The notes under the pieces are model-generated. The model saw nothing but the letters and a program-made list of their open reading frames with translations, did no database searches and was not told the origin of the DNA. Of a stretch of DNA of 64,000 nt, positions 8,083-18,475 are shown piece after piece; within the stretch, counting starts at the first letter, position 1; each line of letters starts with the position of its first letter. The stretch comes from Fischerella muscicola PCC 7414. GTDB lineage: Bacteria; Cyanobacteriota; Cyanobacteriia; Cyanobacteriales; Nostocaceae. The stretch covers positions 1-64,000 of the forward strand of contig NZ_AJLK01000114.1 in the NCBI RefSeq assembly GCF_000317205.1, read 5' to 3'. A program made the translations under genes and the position numbers.

Positions 8083-9933
8083 CTAAGGACGATAATTTTC
8101 TGAGTTATTACCCTCAGGCTTGTTGTATTTACCTGGATATTTCTTGTGAAAATAACTTTCCATAACTTGTAACGCCATTGGTCCAGCAACACTACCGCCA
8201 CCACCACCAGAATGTTCTGCAAATGCCACAACCAAAATTTCTGGTTTATCAGCGGGAGCATAACCACCAAACCATGCATGATTGGCTTTAACACCATGAC
8301 GTAACCAAGCTTCGGCGGTTCCAGTTTTACCAGCTACAGGAGGAAGAGTCGGCACATTTAGCGCTTTACCTGTACCTTCACTGACTACCTTCCGCAGTCC
8401 ATCCCGCAGAACTTGGACTGTAGAGGGTTTCATATTGACTGACTCACGCCAAGATTTGGCTTGCTTGTTGTCTTCGAGTAAATGGGGTTGAACTCTGTAA
8501 CCACCATTAGCAGGTACAGCAAACATCACACCAACTTGTAAAGGAGTGGCAAGTAGCGCTCCTTGACCAATTGACATATTCACAGAGTCACCCACAGTCC
8601 AAGGCATTTTCCAGGTTTTCCGTTTCCATGCTTCATCGGGAACAAAACCTTTGGATTCCTCTGAGGTAAATTCAAAACCAGTTTTTTTACCAAACCCATA
8701 CTTGCGCGTCCATTCAATTAAAGTCGGGCCACCAACTCTAGCACCAACTTGATAAAAAAAGGTATCGCTACTCATCGCGATCGCTCGTGCAAATCCCACT
8801 GTCCCAAATCCAGCATGGTTCCACTCATTAAAACGAGTACCGCCAAAATTTAGATAACCATAAGTTGGTAGTATTGTGTCAGGAGAAAATTCACCCGACT
8901 CTAACCCGGCGGTAGTAGTGACAATTTTAAATGTACTTGCTGGGGGATAGGCTCTCAAAGCACGATTGAGTAAGGGATGATTTGCACCCAACAAAATTTC
9001 TTCCAATTCTTTTTGAGAAGGTTTTGGCTTGGAGAAAACATTAGGGTCAAAGGTGGGGTGAGACACCATTGCTAAGATGGCGCCGTTGTGGGGGTTCATG
9101 GCGATGATAGTTCCATTGCGATCGCCTAAAGCTTTTGCTGCTGCTATTTGCAAATCCGCATCTAGGGTTAATCGTAGATCCTCACCAGCTTTTGCCTGTT
9201 TTTGTCCCAAAATCCGTAATGGACGTCCGCTACCATCTACTTCCAATTGCTGACCACCCCATTCACCCCGGAGTAAGTCTTCATAGGCCTTCTCGACCCC
9301 CATCTGACCAATCACATCTCTAAGACGGTAGCCTTCGTGTCTTTTTTGTTGCAACTGTTCGGGAGTTAATTCGCGCGTATAACCTAACACATGTGCAAAT
9401 TCTTTACCGTGTGGATAGTAACGAACTGCATCCGTATGTATTTCCACGCCATCTAGTTCGGTTTCATACTCTTTTAAGGCAGTGATTTCATCTAAACTTA
9501 AATCGCGTTTGATCCGCACTAGTCCAGAATAGTTTGGTTCTCTCTTAGCTTCTTCGAGTTTCTTTTCTATCTCATCTAAGGGAATATTCAGAATTTGAGA
9601 TAAACGTGGTCCTACTCTCGACCAGGAATCCTTTTTCTTATGAGCCATCGGCCACAAATATACAGAATGAGGATAGCGAGTAGTAGCTAAAAGTTTGCCA
9701 TTGCGGTCAAAAATATTACCCCGTTCTGGTTGTTTGTGTAAAAGCCGAATTCGATTAGACTCAGCCCTTTCTCGGAGAGTGGGGCCTTGAACAATTTGCA
9801 AATATACCAACCTCGCTACAATACCGTTTGTCATCAACAGGGTAAACACAATCAAAAATATAGACTGTACGCCCCGTCCAACGGTACGTGATTGTTTATT
9901 ATTGCTGGCTAGAGGAGATTGTAATAAGGACAT
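8083..9933 (-). CDS. mrdA: Penicillin-binding protein 2 (class B transpeptidase)
   Basis: This 616-aa class B PBP cross-links elongation peptidoglycan. An N-terminal membrane anchor spans residues 22-46, with the short NIFDRNGKLLA region after it. The transpeptidase motifs are S333-TFK, S388-SD in place of SxN, and K536-TG. Cyanobacteria often carry two such genes, and the assignment to PBP2 rather than FtsI rests on the dimerisation-domain region and general layout. rodA and mre genes are not adjacent. Confidence 0.9.
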   Translation of the reverse strand: MSLLQSPLASNNKQSRTVGRGVQSIFLIVFTLLMTNGIVARLVYLQIVQGPTLRERAESNRIRLLHKQPERGNIFDRNGKLLATTRYPHSVYLWPMAHKKKDSWSRVGPRLSQILNIPLDEIEKKLEEAKREPNYSGLVRIKRDLSLDEITALKEYETELDGVEIHTDAVRYYPHGKEFAHVLGYTRELTPEQLQQKRHEGYRLRDVIGQMGVEKAYEDLLRGEWGGQQLEVDGSGRPLRILGQKQAKAGEDLRLTLDADLQIAAAKALGDRNGTIIAMNPHNGAILAMVSHPTFDPNVFSKPKPSQKELEEILLGANHPLLNRALRAYPPASTFKIVTTTAGLESGEFSPDTILPTYGYLNFGGTRFNEWNHAGFGTVGFARAIAMSSDTFFYQVGARVGGPTLIEWTRKYGFGKKTGFEFTSEESKGFVPDEAWKRKTWKMPWTVGDSVNMSIGQGALLATPLQVGVMFAVPANGGYRVQPHLLEDNKQAKSWRESVNMKPSTVQVLRDGLRKVVSEGTGKALNVPTLPPVAGKTGTAEAWLRHGVKANHAWFGGYAPADKPEILVVAFAEHSGGGGGSVAGPMALQVMESYFHKKYPGKYNKPEGNNSENYRP

Positions 9934-10213
9934 ACTATTAACTTTGATTACGACTCACTTGATCTGTATACGATTACGCTCTATCACTACCCGTATTGAA
10001 AGAAAATAATTCGAGTAGTATAGACTTGGTATTTTTTGCTGGTATAGAATAAACCAAAATATAATTCAGTATGGAAGTCAATAGACTATGATAATTTGTT
10101 TTTTTACAAAAAAATAAGGTTCATTTGTCACTTTTGACAAATCTTGCAGCAAATCCTCATTTCCAAGTCCTTAATGTTGTCTGTATATTTGGCTAATTCC
10201 TGAACACTCTAAA

Positions 10214-11143
10214 ATGACTTACAGCAAAACTCATCCAGTTGTGAAACCTCCAAAAAGTAAAAATTTACCTCTGAGTTTGGCTGTAAGTTTTATTATTATC
10301 TTATTTCTTTTAATTTTTCAGGATAATGCTACTGTCATTCCTATTTTGGGGTTTCATGGTGTAATTAACAATAAAAATTCTGTTATCCAGCTTGAACAAG
10401 GTAAGATGCATTATCCCCAAAAAGATTTAGAAAAATTTCTAGAATACTTGCTGATTAACGATTATTGGTTTTTAAGTTCACACGATTTATATGAAATTTT
10501 ATCAAATCAAAATCATAGACATTCCGATTTTTTTGTGAAGAAAAAGCCTATTATGATTTCTTTTGATGATGGCTATAGAACAGTATACACAAATTTACTA
10601 CCTATATTAAAAAGATTAGAAAAAAAGTATGGCAAGAAAATAAAAGTAGTTCTATTTATAAATCCAGGTACTTTATATAAGAAAGGTAGTGTTAATTCCA
10701 CTAACTTAAGTTGTCAGGAATTAAGAGAAGGCTTACAACAAGGTTTTTATGATATTCAATCTCATGGTTTAAATCATAAGAACTTAACAAGACTAAGTAA
10801 TAAAAACTTAATTAAAGAATTATTAGAATCCCAAAATGAATTAAGAAAATGTACACATGATTTAGATCCGCAGCAAAAAGTAGCCTCTCATTTTGCCTAT
10901 CCATATGGTGCTTATAATGAGCGAGTCCAAAAATACGTATCTAAATATTATTTGTCAGGTTATTTATACAATAATAAGATTTTGAATAGAAATTTTTTAA
11001 AAAATCAATATGAAATACCTCGTTTATCAGTTAGTCGGCAAGAATCAGTCAAAACTTTAATAGAAAAATTTGATACGACGTTCGATGAGAAATCAATTTT
11101 CGATCAGAAAGTTAACCAAGAAAAAATAAAAACTGAAGAATAA
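10214..11143 (+). CDS. Membrane-anchored polysaccharide deacetylase
   Basis: This 309-aa NodB-type carbohydrate esterase has one N-terminal membrane segment (about 20-36), placing the domain outside the cytoplasmic membrane. Catalytic and metal residues are visible: SFDDG at 116-120, H184 and H188 in SHGLNH, and YPYG at 229-232. The likely substrate is an N-acetylated cell-surface polysaccharide or peptidoglycan. It lies 28 bp before a multi-spanning acyltransferase-like gene and probably forms an operon with it. The gene is notably AT-rich compared with its neighbours. Confidence 0.88.
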   Translation: MTYSKTHPVVKPPKSKNLPLSLAVSFIIILFLLIFQDNATVIPILGFHGVINNKNSVIQLEQGKMHYPQKDLEKFLEYLLINDYWFLSSHDLYEILSNQNHRHSDFFVKKKPIMISFDDGYRTVYTNLLPILKRLEKKYGKKIKVVLFINPGTLYKKGSVNSTNLSCQELREGLQQGFYDIQSHGLNHKNLTRLSNKNLIKELLESQNELRKCTHDLDPQQKVASHFAYPYGAYNERVQKYVSKYYLSGYLYNNKILNRNFLKNQYEIPRLSVSRQESVKTLIEKFDTTFDEKSIFDQKVNQEKIKTEE

Positions 11144-11171
11144 ATTTGTCTAATCTCATATTTAAATTTAT

Positions 11172-12623
11172 ATGCAGCCAAATAATAGTATTAGTAATTC
11201 TAGTTTAAAACGTTACTATGCATTGGATGCACTACGTGGATTTGCGATTTTGGCAATGATTTTATCAGGTACTATCAGCTATGAAATTTTACCAGCTTGG
11301 ATGTACCATGCTCAGGAGCCGCCACCAAACCATATTTTTAATCCTAATCTGCCAGGATTAACTTGGGTAGATATTGTATTTCCCATTTTCTTATTTTCTA
11401 TGGGAGCCGCTATTCCTTTAGCTCTATTAAATCGTTTGGCTAAAGGATTAACAAAAATACAAATTATTTTTTATATTCTCAGACGAGGATTATTACTAGG
11501 AATATTTGCAATCTTCTTGCAACATATTAGACCTTTGGCAATTAATAAAACTCCAACTACACAAACTTGGTGGATAGCTTTACTGGGTTTTTTGATACTT
11601 TTCTTGATGTTCGTGAGGTGGTCTAAAAATCAGAAAATCAGACAATATGCTATTTTGATTACCCCTATTGCTTGGGTAGCCGCTGGTATTCTTGTTTGTG
11701 TGATTAACTATCCAGAGGGAAATGGGTTTTCTGTTTTTAGAAGTGATATTATTCTGATTGTTCTGACAAATATGGCTATTTTTGGCTCATTAGCTTGGTT
11801 ATTTACCAAGAATAATTGGCTGTTACGTTTGGGATTATTAGGTTTTTTAATTGCTTTACGACTATCTGCAACTGTTAAAGGAAGTTGGATTGCAGTGCTT
11901 TGGCAAGCATCGCCTATTTCTTGGATTTTTCGGTTTGATTATTTGAAGTATTTATTGATTGTGATTCCTGGAACGATTGCTGGTGATTTAATTGTAGATT
12001 CGTTAGGGATTTATTTATCCAAGCAACAAGAAGTAAGAAATCAATCAAGATGGCAGGGTTTACGTTTTTATGGCATTCTTTTGTTGATGCTAGCTATTTG
12101 TATAACTTTACTAATTGGTTTGCAAGCTAGATGGTTATGGCAAACAAGTTTAGTATGTGTAGTACTGTGTTTAATTAGTTGGTTTTTATTTGTTAATTTA
12201 ACAAGCCAACAAGAAAGATTAATTAAATCTTTTTATCGGTGGGCAGTTTATTGGTTGATACTTGGTTTACTATTTGAACCTTTTGAAAACGGCATTAAAA
12301 AAGACCCTGCTACATTTAGTTATTTTTTTGTGACTACTGCGATCGCATTCTTTTTATTAATTATTTTGACTGTAATTATAGATATTTTTAATCAACGTCA
12401 ATGTTTGCAGCTACTTATCGATAACGGTCAGAATCCCATGATTGGTTATGTTGCTTTTGGCAATCTTCTTTGGCCTATTTTGAAATTAACTAATCTTGAA
12501 ACTTTTATTTTACCTCATACTCATACTCCTTTCACAGGATTTCTCAAAGGAGTTGTGTATACTCTCATAATTGCTATTTTTGTGAGTTTGTGTACTAAAT
12601 TAAAATTATTTTGGCGGACGTAA
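11172..12623 (+). CDS. HGSNAT/DUF5009-like membrane acyltransferase
   Basis: This 483-aa protein has about eleven hydrophobic segments. Its N-terminus, RYYALDALRGFAILAMI followed by TWVDIVFPIFLFSMGAAIPLAL, matches the family of heparan-alpha-glucosaminide N-acetyltransferase and DUF5009 proteins. These are thought to move acetyl groups across a membrane onto sugar amines. It follows the deacetylase gene by 28 bp and shares its AT-rich composition, so the pair probably edits one surface polysaccharide. The catalytic histidine was not confidently placed. Confidence 0.8.
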   Translation: MQPNNSISNSSLKRYYALDALRGFAILAMILSGTISYEILPAWMYHAQEPPPNHIFNPNLPGLTWVDIVFPIFLFSMGAAIPLALLNRLAKGLTKIQIIFYILRRGLLLGIFAIFLQHIRPLAINKTPTTQTWWIALLGFLILFLMFVRWSKNQKIRQYAILITPIAWVAAGILVCVINYPEGNGFSVFRSDIILIVLTNMAIFGSLAWLFTKNNWLLRLGLLGFLIALRLSATVKGSWIAVLWQASPISWIFRFDYLKYLLIVIPGTIAGDLIVDSLGIYLSKQQEVRNQSRWQGLRFYGILLLMLAICITLLIGLQARWLWQTSLVCVVLCLISWFLFVNLTSQQERLIKSFYRWAVYWLILGLLFEPFENGIKKDPATFSYFFVTTAIAFFLLIILTVIIDIFNQRQCLQLLIDNGQNPMIGYVAFGNLLWPILKLTNLETFILPHTHTPFTGFLKGVVYTLIIAIFVSLCTKLKLFWRT

Positions 12624-12660
12624 AGATTAACTTAGCAGCAAACTCATGATCCATCTGTGT

Positions 12661-12985
12661 GCATCGCCTTGTACGGTGGTCGAGTTTTCAACAAGATTGT
12701 GGCGCAGTGCCAGGAATAATAATCATCGTAGACGCGCAAGCGGCTTCCCGAAGGGTACACAGATGAACACAGATGAACACGGATGGTTTTTGCCTGGGCT
12801 GGCTGTCTTTTTATCGGTGTGCATCGCCTTGTACGGTGGTCGAGTTTTCAACAAGATTGTGGCGCAGTGCCAGGAATAATAATTATCGTAGACGCGCAAG
12901 CGGCTTCCCGAAGGGTACACAGATGAACACAGATGAACACGGATGGTTCGTGCCAGGGTTGACTATCTTTGTTATCTGTGTGTAT
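12661..12985. repeat. Two tandem copies of a 160-bp composite repeat
   Basis: GCATCGCCTTGTACGGTGG starts both copies, at 12661 and 12821. Each copy contains the CACAGATGAACAC repeat and an inner GTAGACGCGC...GGCTTCCCG element. Short open frames here are by-products of the repeat. The whole 12624-13039 gap is repeat DNA. Confidence 0.93.
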
Positions 12986-13039
12986 CGATGTGCAAACCTC
13001 CTCTTCAATTAACGATCAACCACCAACAACGAACAAATA

Positions 13040-15271
13040 TTAAGGCACTTCAATCGAAATCAAGCCATTCTCCGGTAGATAATTGCAAAAACGCCCTTCA
13101 TCTGCAAACGCTAGAATTAAGCGCAGAGTATAGTCTGGTGGAACTTGTAAATCAGCCCACGGGACTGCAATCTCTAAACAACGGTCTAATGCAACTTGCG
13201 CGCGACTGGTACGAGGATGCCATTGATAATGTTCTCCTGCTTCCCGAAATTGAATCGATTGCGTCAGCAAATTGATTTCTAAATGATGATGAAACTGGTA
13301 ATTGACTGGTGCAATATCTGGCACTTCCGCTAAGGGAATAGGGCTATTGTGCATGGTCTTGTCAGGATAAAACCACAGCAAATTTAACTCTGGTGGCAAA
13401 TCCTGTCCTGGCTGACTACCTGCTTTAAAGTCCAGCCTCAGATAAAAATTCAAGTGATCCACCCCATACCACAGACGTTGGATGACGCTGCTGTTGTGCA
13501 TTGTTCCCCGTGCGCCACCTATTTCGATACGTCCAGCTTTATCCCAGTCTTGTTCATCTCCTTTACCGTCTATATTGGGATGAATAAAGCTTTCTGGACG
13601 ATGATCTGTGCGTGCAGCATGAACTTCTACAGGCTGACGTAAGTAGGGAGGTATGGGTTCATTTAAAGCTTTGTAAATACCACACAGATGTTCGCGAAAT
13701 AATTGATCGAAAATCGCATCTTGGTTGGAAGAATGCCCTTCACCAAACCACCAAAACCAGTCAGAACCTTCTGCTGCGTACAATGCTTCCCAAACTGCTG
13801 GGTTGTTTTCTTCGGTTGCTTCTGGATGATTTGCTAAGGTGGCACGTGCCTGTGTCAAGTAATCCCAAGCACGATTTTTGGCAGGATCGCCAATCCAAGT
13901 AGTAAAACTACCATCTACCCAGGAACCACTATGTAGTTGTTTTCCAGGTATAGTTGCTGTTGGTGGGTACTGTTCAAGGAATTCTGAGACGGTGACGAGT
14001 TTGAGATGTGGTTCCCTTTCTAAGGTTGCATACAAAGCTTCTAAAAAGGGTTTGCCATCTTGAGAATAAAATTCCCAACAATTTTCGCCGTCCAAAGCGA
14101 TGGTGACTAACCAAGGTTGTTCGCTTTGGTGTTCTCTTTGCATTTTAGCGATCGCTTGCAGGTGTCCTACCAAATCGGCTGCTGCTTGTTTCGGTGGCAT
14201 GGAACCATAGGTAAAACCAATTAAATCTGATAATCTATGGTCACGGAAGACGATCGCTAAATCACCGGCAGGGGTTTCTAAACGGTATGGTCGATACAAT
14301 AACTCTGGTTGTTGCACATTTCCCGCCCCGTCACGGTGGAAAAAGTGCCGCAGCGTCCATCCCAACACTGCTTCATCTGAGCAAATCCACTTAAATCCTT
14401 GTTTGATAATATACGATAATATTTCTGGACTAACTGACTGTTCCGAGGGCCATAAACCACGGGGTTCTTTCCCAAATCTATCTATATATAAATTCCAGGC
14501 TTTTTGTAAATGTCGGGGAATATCTTCTGACCACTGAAATCGATACTGAGGCAAGGTCATATTTGGTACAGCTACTCTGCCGGAATCAGTATCAGCAAGT
14601 AAGGGCAAAATCGGGTGAGTGTAGGGCGAAGTTAGTACCTCAATTTGCCCTGTTTCTTGCATTTTCCGGTGTTGCGGGATAATGCGGCCAATAATGTCTC
14701 GTTGTTTGGAATAAATACGCTGGCGATCGCTTAAAGTAAAATTTCGACCTTGTTTTAACCACGCAGCAATTTCTGGATCATCCCAAAACAAAGGATCAAT
14801 CCAAGCCAAGTTGTGCCAAGCCAATAAATCGCTATAATCTTGTGCTTGCCAATTTTCCAAACACCAAGCTTGTCCTCTCTCTTGCTTTTGGCTATATAAC
14901 TCACTGTAGCGGGGATGAGGATCAATCATCGTATGATGATTGGCATCAAAAAAGTGTTGGATAATAAATTCTTGCTGTTGCTGAGTGAGTTGTTCTGAAG
15001 GCGTGAGACTAACTTCTAAGTAAGGATCAAAAGCTGTACCAGCTATATAATCTTCTAACTGTAAGATCAGCGATGGTACTAAATTCACGGCTTGGTGTAA
15101 CTTTGGATACTTCTCTAAAAGTAGTACTAAATCCAGATAATCCTTAGTACCGTGTAGACGTACCCAAGGCAAGCGATAATGCTGGGACAAAGAAAGCGAA
15201 ACGCCGCTGCGAGATTTGTACAGCGGCTGATGTTGATGCCAGATAAAAGCGATGTAGAGGGGATGAGACAT
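13040..15271 (-). CDS. Glycoside hydrolase family 57 protein
   Basis: This 743-aa GH57 enzyme acts on alpha-glucans and is probably intracellular, since no signal peptide is seen. Family motifs are HQHQP at 12-16, RGLWPSE at 271-277, WICSDE at 295-300 and LDGENCWE at 393-400. The Glu in the third motif and an Asp in the fourth-motif region are the expected catalytic residues. The C-terminal 180 or so residues look like a beta-rich accessory domain. Family members include amylopullulanases and 4-alpha-glucanotransferases; which applies cannot be decided. Confidence 0.9.
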   Translation of the reverse strand: MSHPLYIAFIWHQHQPLYKSRSGVSLSLSQHYRLPWVRLHGTKDYLDLVLLLEKYPKLHQAVNLVPSLILQLEDYIAGTAFDPYLEVSLTPSEQLTQQQQEFIIQHFFDANHHTMIDPHPRYSELYSQKQERGQAWCLENWQAQDYSDLLAWHNLAWIDPLFWDDPEIAAWLKQGRNFTLSDRQRIYSKQRDIIGRIIPQHRKMQETGQIEVLTSPYTHPILPLLADTDSGRVAVPNMTLPQYRFQWSEDIPRHLQKAWNLYIDRFGKEPRGLWPSEQSVSPEILSYIIKQGFKWICSDEAVLGWTLRHFFHRDGAGNVQQPELLYRPYRLETPAGDLAIVFRDHRLSDLIGFTYGSMPPKQAAADLVGHLQAIAKMQREHQSEQPWLVTIALDGENCWEFYSQDGKPFLEALYATLEREPHLKLVTVSEFLEQYPPTATIPGKQLHSGSWVDGSFTTWIGDPAKNRAWDYLTQARATLANHPEATEENNPAVWEALYAAEGSDWFWWFGEGHSSNQDAIFDQLFREHLCGIYKALNEPIPPYLRQPVEVHAARTDHRPESFIHPNIDGKGDEQDWDKAGRIEIGGARGTMHNSSVIQRLWYGVDHLNFYLRLDFKAGSQPGQDLPPELNLLWFYPDKTMHNSPIPLAEVPDIAPVNYQFHHHLEINLLTQSIQFREAGEHYQWHPRTSRAQVALDRCLEIAVPWADLQVPPDYTLRLILAFADEGRFCNYLPENGLISIEVP

Positions 15272-15487
15272 AGGCTTATTTTGGGATTGGGGAACTCGGG
15301 GCCCCTGGTGGGGATTAGGGGCAACGGGGATCGGGGATCAGGAATCGGGGATCAGGGATCGGAGATCGGGAATTGGGAATTAGGCATTAGTTATTCTCCG
15401 CGTCCTCCTGCTCCCTGCTAAGAGTTCCCTTGTCCTTCTTGTCTGGTTTGTCCCCGATCCCCGTTGCCCTATCCTCTTTCCCCATTC

Positions 15488-15718
15488 CTAAATTACTTGC
15501 TCAACTTCTGCAATTTCAGGAATCATTTCCTTGAGACGACGTTCAATACCCATTCTCAAAGTCATTGTGGAACTTGGGCAAGAACCGCAAGCGCCTTGTA
15601 ACCGCAGTTTGACAATGGGGCCATCGAGTTCTACAAGTTCCACGTTACCACCATCAGACATCAGATAAGGGCGCATCTCATCCAAAACAGTTTCTACGTT
15701 GTCAGCTGTCAGTTCCAT
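15488..15718 (-). CDS. nfu: Nfu-type iron-sulfur scaffold (NifU C-terminal domain)
   Basis: This 76-aa protein is only the NifU C-terminal domain, as in cyanobacterial and chloroplast CnfU. The cluster-binding CxxC is in [18 protein letters not shown] (about 37-54). It assembles and passes on Fe-S clusters, for example to photosystem I proteins. It lies about 220 bp from the GH57 start and is probably monocistronic. Family length and motif are fully conserved. Confidence 0.94.
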   Translation of the reverse strand: MELTADNVETVLDEMRPYLMSDGGNVELVELDGPIVKLRLQGACGSCPSSTMTLRMGIERRLKEMIPEIAEVEQVI

Positions 15719-15820
15719 TTTTTTCAGACCTCTTTTGAGCAGAAATATTTATTTCTATATTTGTTAACTACATCCTAGTACAAGAAGGGTGGGGAGGTGG
15801 GAGGTGAGAGGTGGGGAGAT

Positions 15821-15924
15821 GGGGAACTCACCGGCCCCCACTCCCCCAAGGGAGTGGGGATTAGGGGCAATGGGGAGATGGGGGGCTAGGGGTCCCCACT
15901 TTGTGGGGTTGGGGGGCAATGGGG
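15821..15924. repeat. G-rich modular palindromic repeat
   Basis: The tract is made of three recognisable modules: GGGAACTCACCGGCCCCCACT with its complement-like GGGAGTGGGG, ATTAGGGGCAATGGGGAG, and GGTCCCCACTTTGTGGGG. The same modules occur at 33048-33163 in another order and at 23437-23512 on the opposite strand. Low-complexity GGGAGGTGG-type sequence precedes it from 15788. Confidence 0.85.
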
Positions 15925-15969
15925 AGTGTGGGGACTACCCACTAACGACCAACAAACAACAACCAACTA

Positions 15970-16608
15970 CTAACCAAGAACAATATTTGAGTAATTGAAC
16001 TCAGTATTAGTAGTATTTTTGTCATCTATATACTCTTGTACAACTTGCTTAGTCATGATGTAGTAGTTGCCTATTTTCTCATAGGTATCTGCAAACTTCA
16101 GAATGCTGGTGACTTTGTTGGTTTGGGTGTTGCGGAAAGTAGCCTGATAGGAAATGGGAATATAGCCTTCACCTGTATCCAAACTTTTATAAGTATCTAT
16201 TACAAAAGCCATACGACCCATTGTTCGATTTACCTGACAAACTTGCTTGTCCCGGATTTTGTAATTAGAATCCATTGAGTCAGCTTTGACCAAAATTTCC
16301 ACTGCATCGGTGTTGTCTGTTTCACCAAGAACAAACTCGTGATTGCCATGCGACTCCTCAAAAGAAGTACGTTGGCGGTGAGTGACCATATCCTGTAATT
16401 GAGTGTAAATACCTTCTGCAACTTGCTGATCACTGACTCCTGTAACTTCTATACTCATGTCGTGGTTAATGCGAACTTGACCTGTGTAAACCTCCGCACC
16501 CTGCACCACTTGTACATCTGCACTGTAACCAGGAAAGTTTTTGTCCCAAGTGTAACGGCTTTCGTAAGCAGTTTGGAATAACTCGCGGGCTGTGTCTGGA
16601 GTTGTCAT
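15970..16608 (-). CDS. DUF3386 protein
   Basis: This 212-aa protein is conserved in cyanobacteria and has no assigned function. It starts MTTPDTARELFQTAYESRYTW and contains GYSADVQVVQGAEVYTGQ and YIPISYQATFRNTQTNKVT, a beta-rich layout. There is no signal peptide or membrane segment. It is flanked by repeats and does not form an evident operon. Confidence 0.85.
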   Translation of the reverse strand: MTTPDTARELFQTAYESRYTWDKNFPGYSADVQVVQGAEVYTGQVRINHDMSIEVTGVSDQQVAEGIYTQLQDMVTHRQRTSFEESHGNHEFVLGETDNTDAVEILVKADSMDSNYKIRDKQVCQVNRTMGRMAFVIDTYKSLDTGEGYIPISYQATFRNTQTNKVTSILKFADTYEKIGNYYIMTKQVVQEYIDDKNTTNTEFNYSNIVLG

Positions 16609-16726
16609 ACCACCACATTTGACTTCACTTTTCTCAGTTTAATCTAGTGTGATTAGTCAATTGTCAATTGTCATTTGTCATTTGTGAAAACTTCTTTACT
16701 AATGACTCATGACCAGTGACAAATGA

Positions 16727-18475
16727 CTATTCTTGTGTATTAACTTCACTCGGTGAAACCATGACTGGTTGCTGATACAGTGGTACATTGAAAGTTACTG
16801 TAGAGCCAAGCCCTTCACCCAAACTATAAAAATGTACTTCTCCACCCATAGCCTCTACAAGTTTTTGAGAGATGACAAGTCCTAAACCTGTGCCCCCATA
16901 TTGACGAGTGCGGGAACCATCTACTTGTGAAAATAGTTGAAACAGTTTGTCTTGTTGATCTAGAGAAACGCCAATACCAGTATCTGCCACACGCACTTTT
17001 ACCATACCGGGAAATTCTCGGTCTTGAAATATTACTGTTTTGCGCACTACATCGGCGTTGACAGTCACACCACCTTCATGGGTAAATTTAATGGCGTTGC
17101 CGACTAAATTCAGCATTACTTGCTTGAGGCGTTGGTAGTCACCATAGACAAGAATATCATCCGATGTATCTGGCAAATGCATTTGGAAGCTCAGATTTTT
17201 TTGTTCGGCTTGCAAGCGCATAAAGTTGCCTACATCACTGAAGAGTTCTGCAATACTGACTGGCACTAGTTCCAGTTCCATTTTGTCTGCTTCGATTTTG
17301 GCAAAGTCTAAGATGTCACTGATGACATCCAGCAGATGTAATGATGATTTATGGGCTTCCAAAATAAACTGCTTTTGTTCCTCTGGATCGTCAGCCATCC
17401 CGTCTAAAATTAATTTTAAAAAGCCGATCATCCCGTTAAGCGGCGTTCTAATTTCGTGGGACACGTTAGCGAGAAACTCACTTTTGAGGCGGGATGCTTC
17501 TTCTGCTTGTTGGCGTGCGGCTTCTAGTTCTCTATACAAAGTCGCATGAGCGATCGCAGTCCCTAACTGGTCTGCCACTTCTTTTGCTAGTTCAAGTTCT
17601 GTGGCTGTTACACCATAACATTTATCGCACAGAGTCACAGCAATTAATCCGTTGGGCTGATCTTGATAGCAGGTTGCTACTACCAACATTGTTTCTTGCC
17701 CAAATAGCGGATGTTTAGGGTTTTCTTCTAAAATTGGTTCTAAGGTAGTCAAAGCTCTAGCAAATGCCGGTTCAGCAGCAATATCCACTTCTAAACCCAA
17801 TACAGAACTTAATGCTGGCTGACGATACTCTGCTATAACCTTGAGCTTGTTATTTGACGGTTGGTATGGACAGATAATCGAACGCTTTAGTTGTAGCAGT
17901 TCTCCTAAACTGTCAACAGTCTGTTGCCAAATTACATCCAAGTCTAGAGTACGGCGGATATTTCTGGTAATTTGTGTTACCAATTGTTGATGTTGCTGTG
18001 AACGTAACGCTAATTCCAATTCTGTGGCTGGTTTTGCGATCGCTTCCATTTCTGTTTCGCTGATTGTGGCTTGTAGTAGCCTTCCGATCACCAAAACAGC
18101 GATCGCAGGATTACCCAATGTCGGCAAAATTGGACTAATAATTAACTCCAACTCTATCAACTGCTCTTGATAGCGAAACCAGTATTGACACTTTTCTGGC
18201 ACTAAAGTTGTAAGTATCCGCTGCAACCTTTCTAGGTAAGTAACCTTATCTACTGGGGCAAAAACCGCATCGACATTGGCATCAACAACTTGCTGAGGAT
18301 CAATACCGAACCTTTGGCAGTGTTGCCAATGAAAGGAAAGATATCGCCCTATCCCATCTTGCGTATACACCAACTCGGCTCCCAAATTGGCGGATGAGCC
18401 ATTAGTGTTACTGGTAAAAGTTTCCAGATGTTCAGACACAAAATTTGGCTGTTGGGAATTAGCAGCAATACTCAT
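16727..18475 (-). CDS. Sensor histidine kinase (PAS-like, GAF, HisKA, HATPase)
   Basis: This 582-aa two-component sensor, numbered from the ATG at 18475, has an N-terminal PAS-like region (about 35-140), a GAF domain (about 165-310), a short coiled linker and a HisKA domain. The phospho-acceptor is H340 in SHEIRTPLNG. The N box is at about 460 (NLVGNAIKF). The G boxes are DTGIG at 498-502 and GGTGLGL at 527-533. No receiver domain or membrane segment is seen, so it is likely soluble. No response regulator gene is adjacent. A TTG at 18508 would add 11 residues and is less likely. Confidence 0.92.
   Translation of the reverse strand: MSIAANSQQPNFVSEHLETFTSNTNGSSANLGAELVYTQDGIGRYLSFHWQHCQRFGIDPQQVVDANVDAVFAPVDKVTYLERLQRILTTLVPEKCQYWFRYQEQLIELELIISPILPTLGNPAIAVLVIGRLLQATISETEMEAIAKPATELELALRSQQHQQLVTQITRNIRRTLDLDVIWQQTVDSLGELLQLKRSIICPYQPSNNKLKVIAEYRQPALSSVLGLEVDIAAEPAFARALTTLEPILEENPKHPLFGQETMLVVATCYQDQPNGLIAVTLCDKCYGVTATELELAKEVADQLGTAIAHATLYRELEAARQQAEEASRLKSEFLANVSHEIRTPLNGMIGFLKLILDGMADDPEEQKQFILEAHKSSLHLLDVISDILDFAKIEADKMELELVPVSIAELFSDVGNFMRLQAEQKNLSFQMHLPDTSDDILVYGDYQRLKQVMLNLVGNAIKFTHEGGVTVNADVVRKTVIFQDREFPGMVKVRVADTGIGVSLDQQDKLFQLFSQVDGSRTRQYGGTGLGLVISQKLVEAMGGEVHFYSLGEGLGSTVTFNVPLYQQPVMVSPSEVNTQE

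Noticed and set aside
12646-13275. Several small frames in and beyond the 160-bp duplication
   Set aside because: They come from the repeats and, on the right, from the antisense of the GH57 gene.
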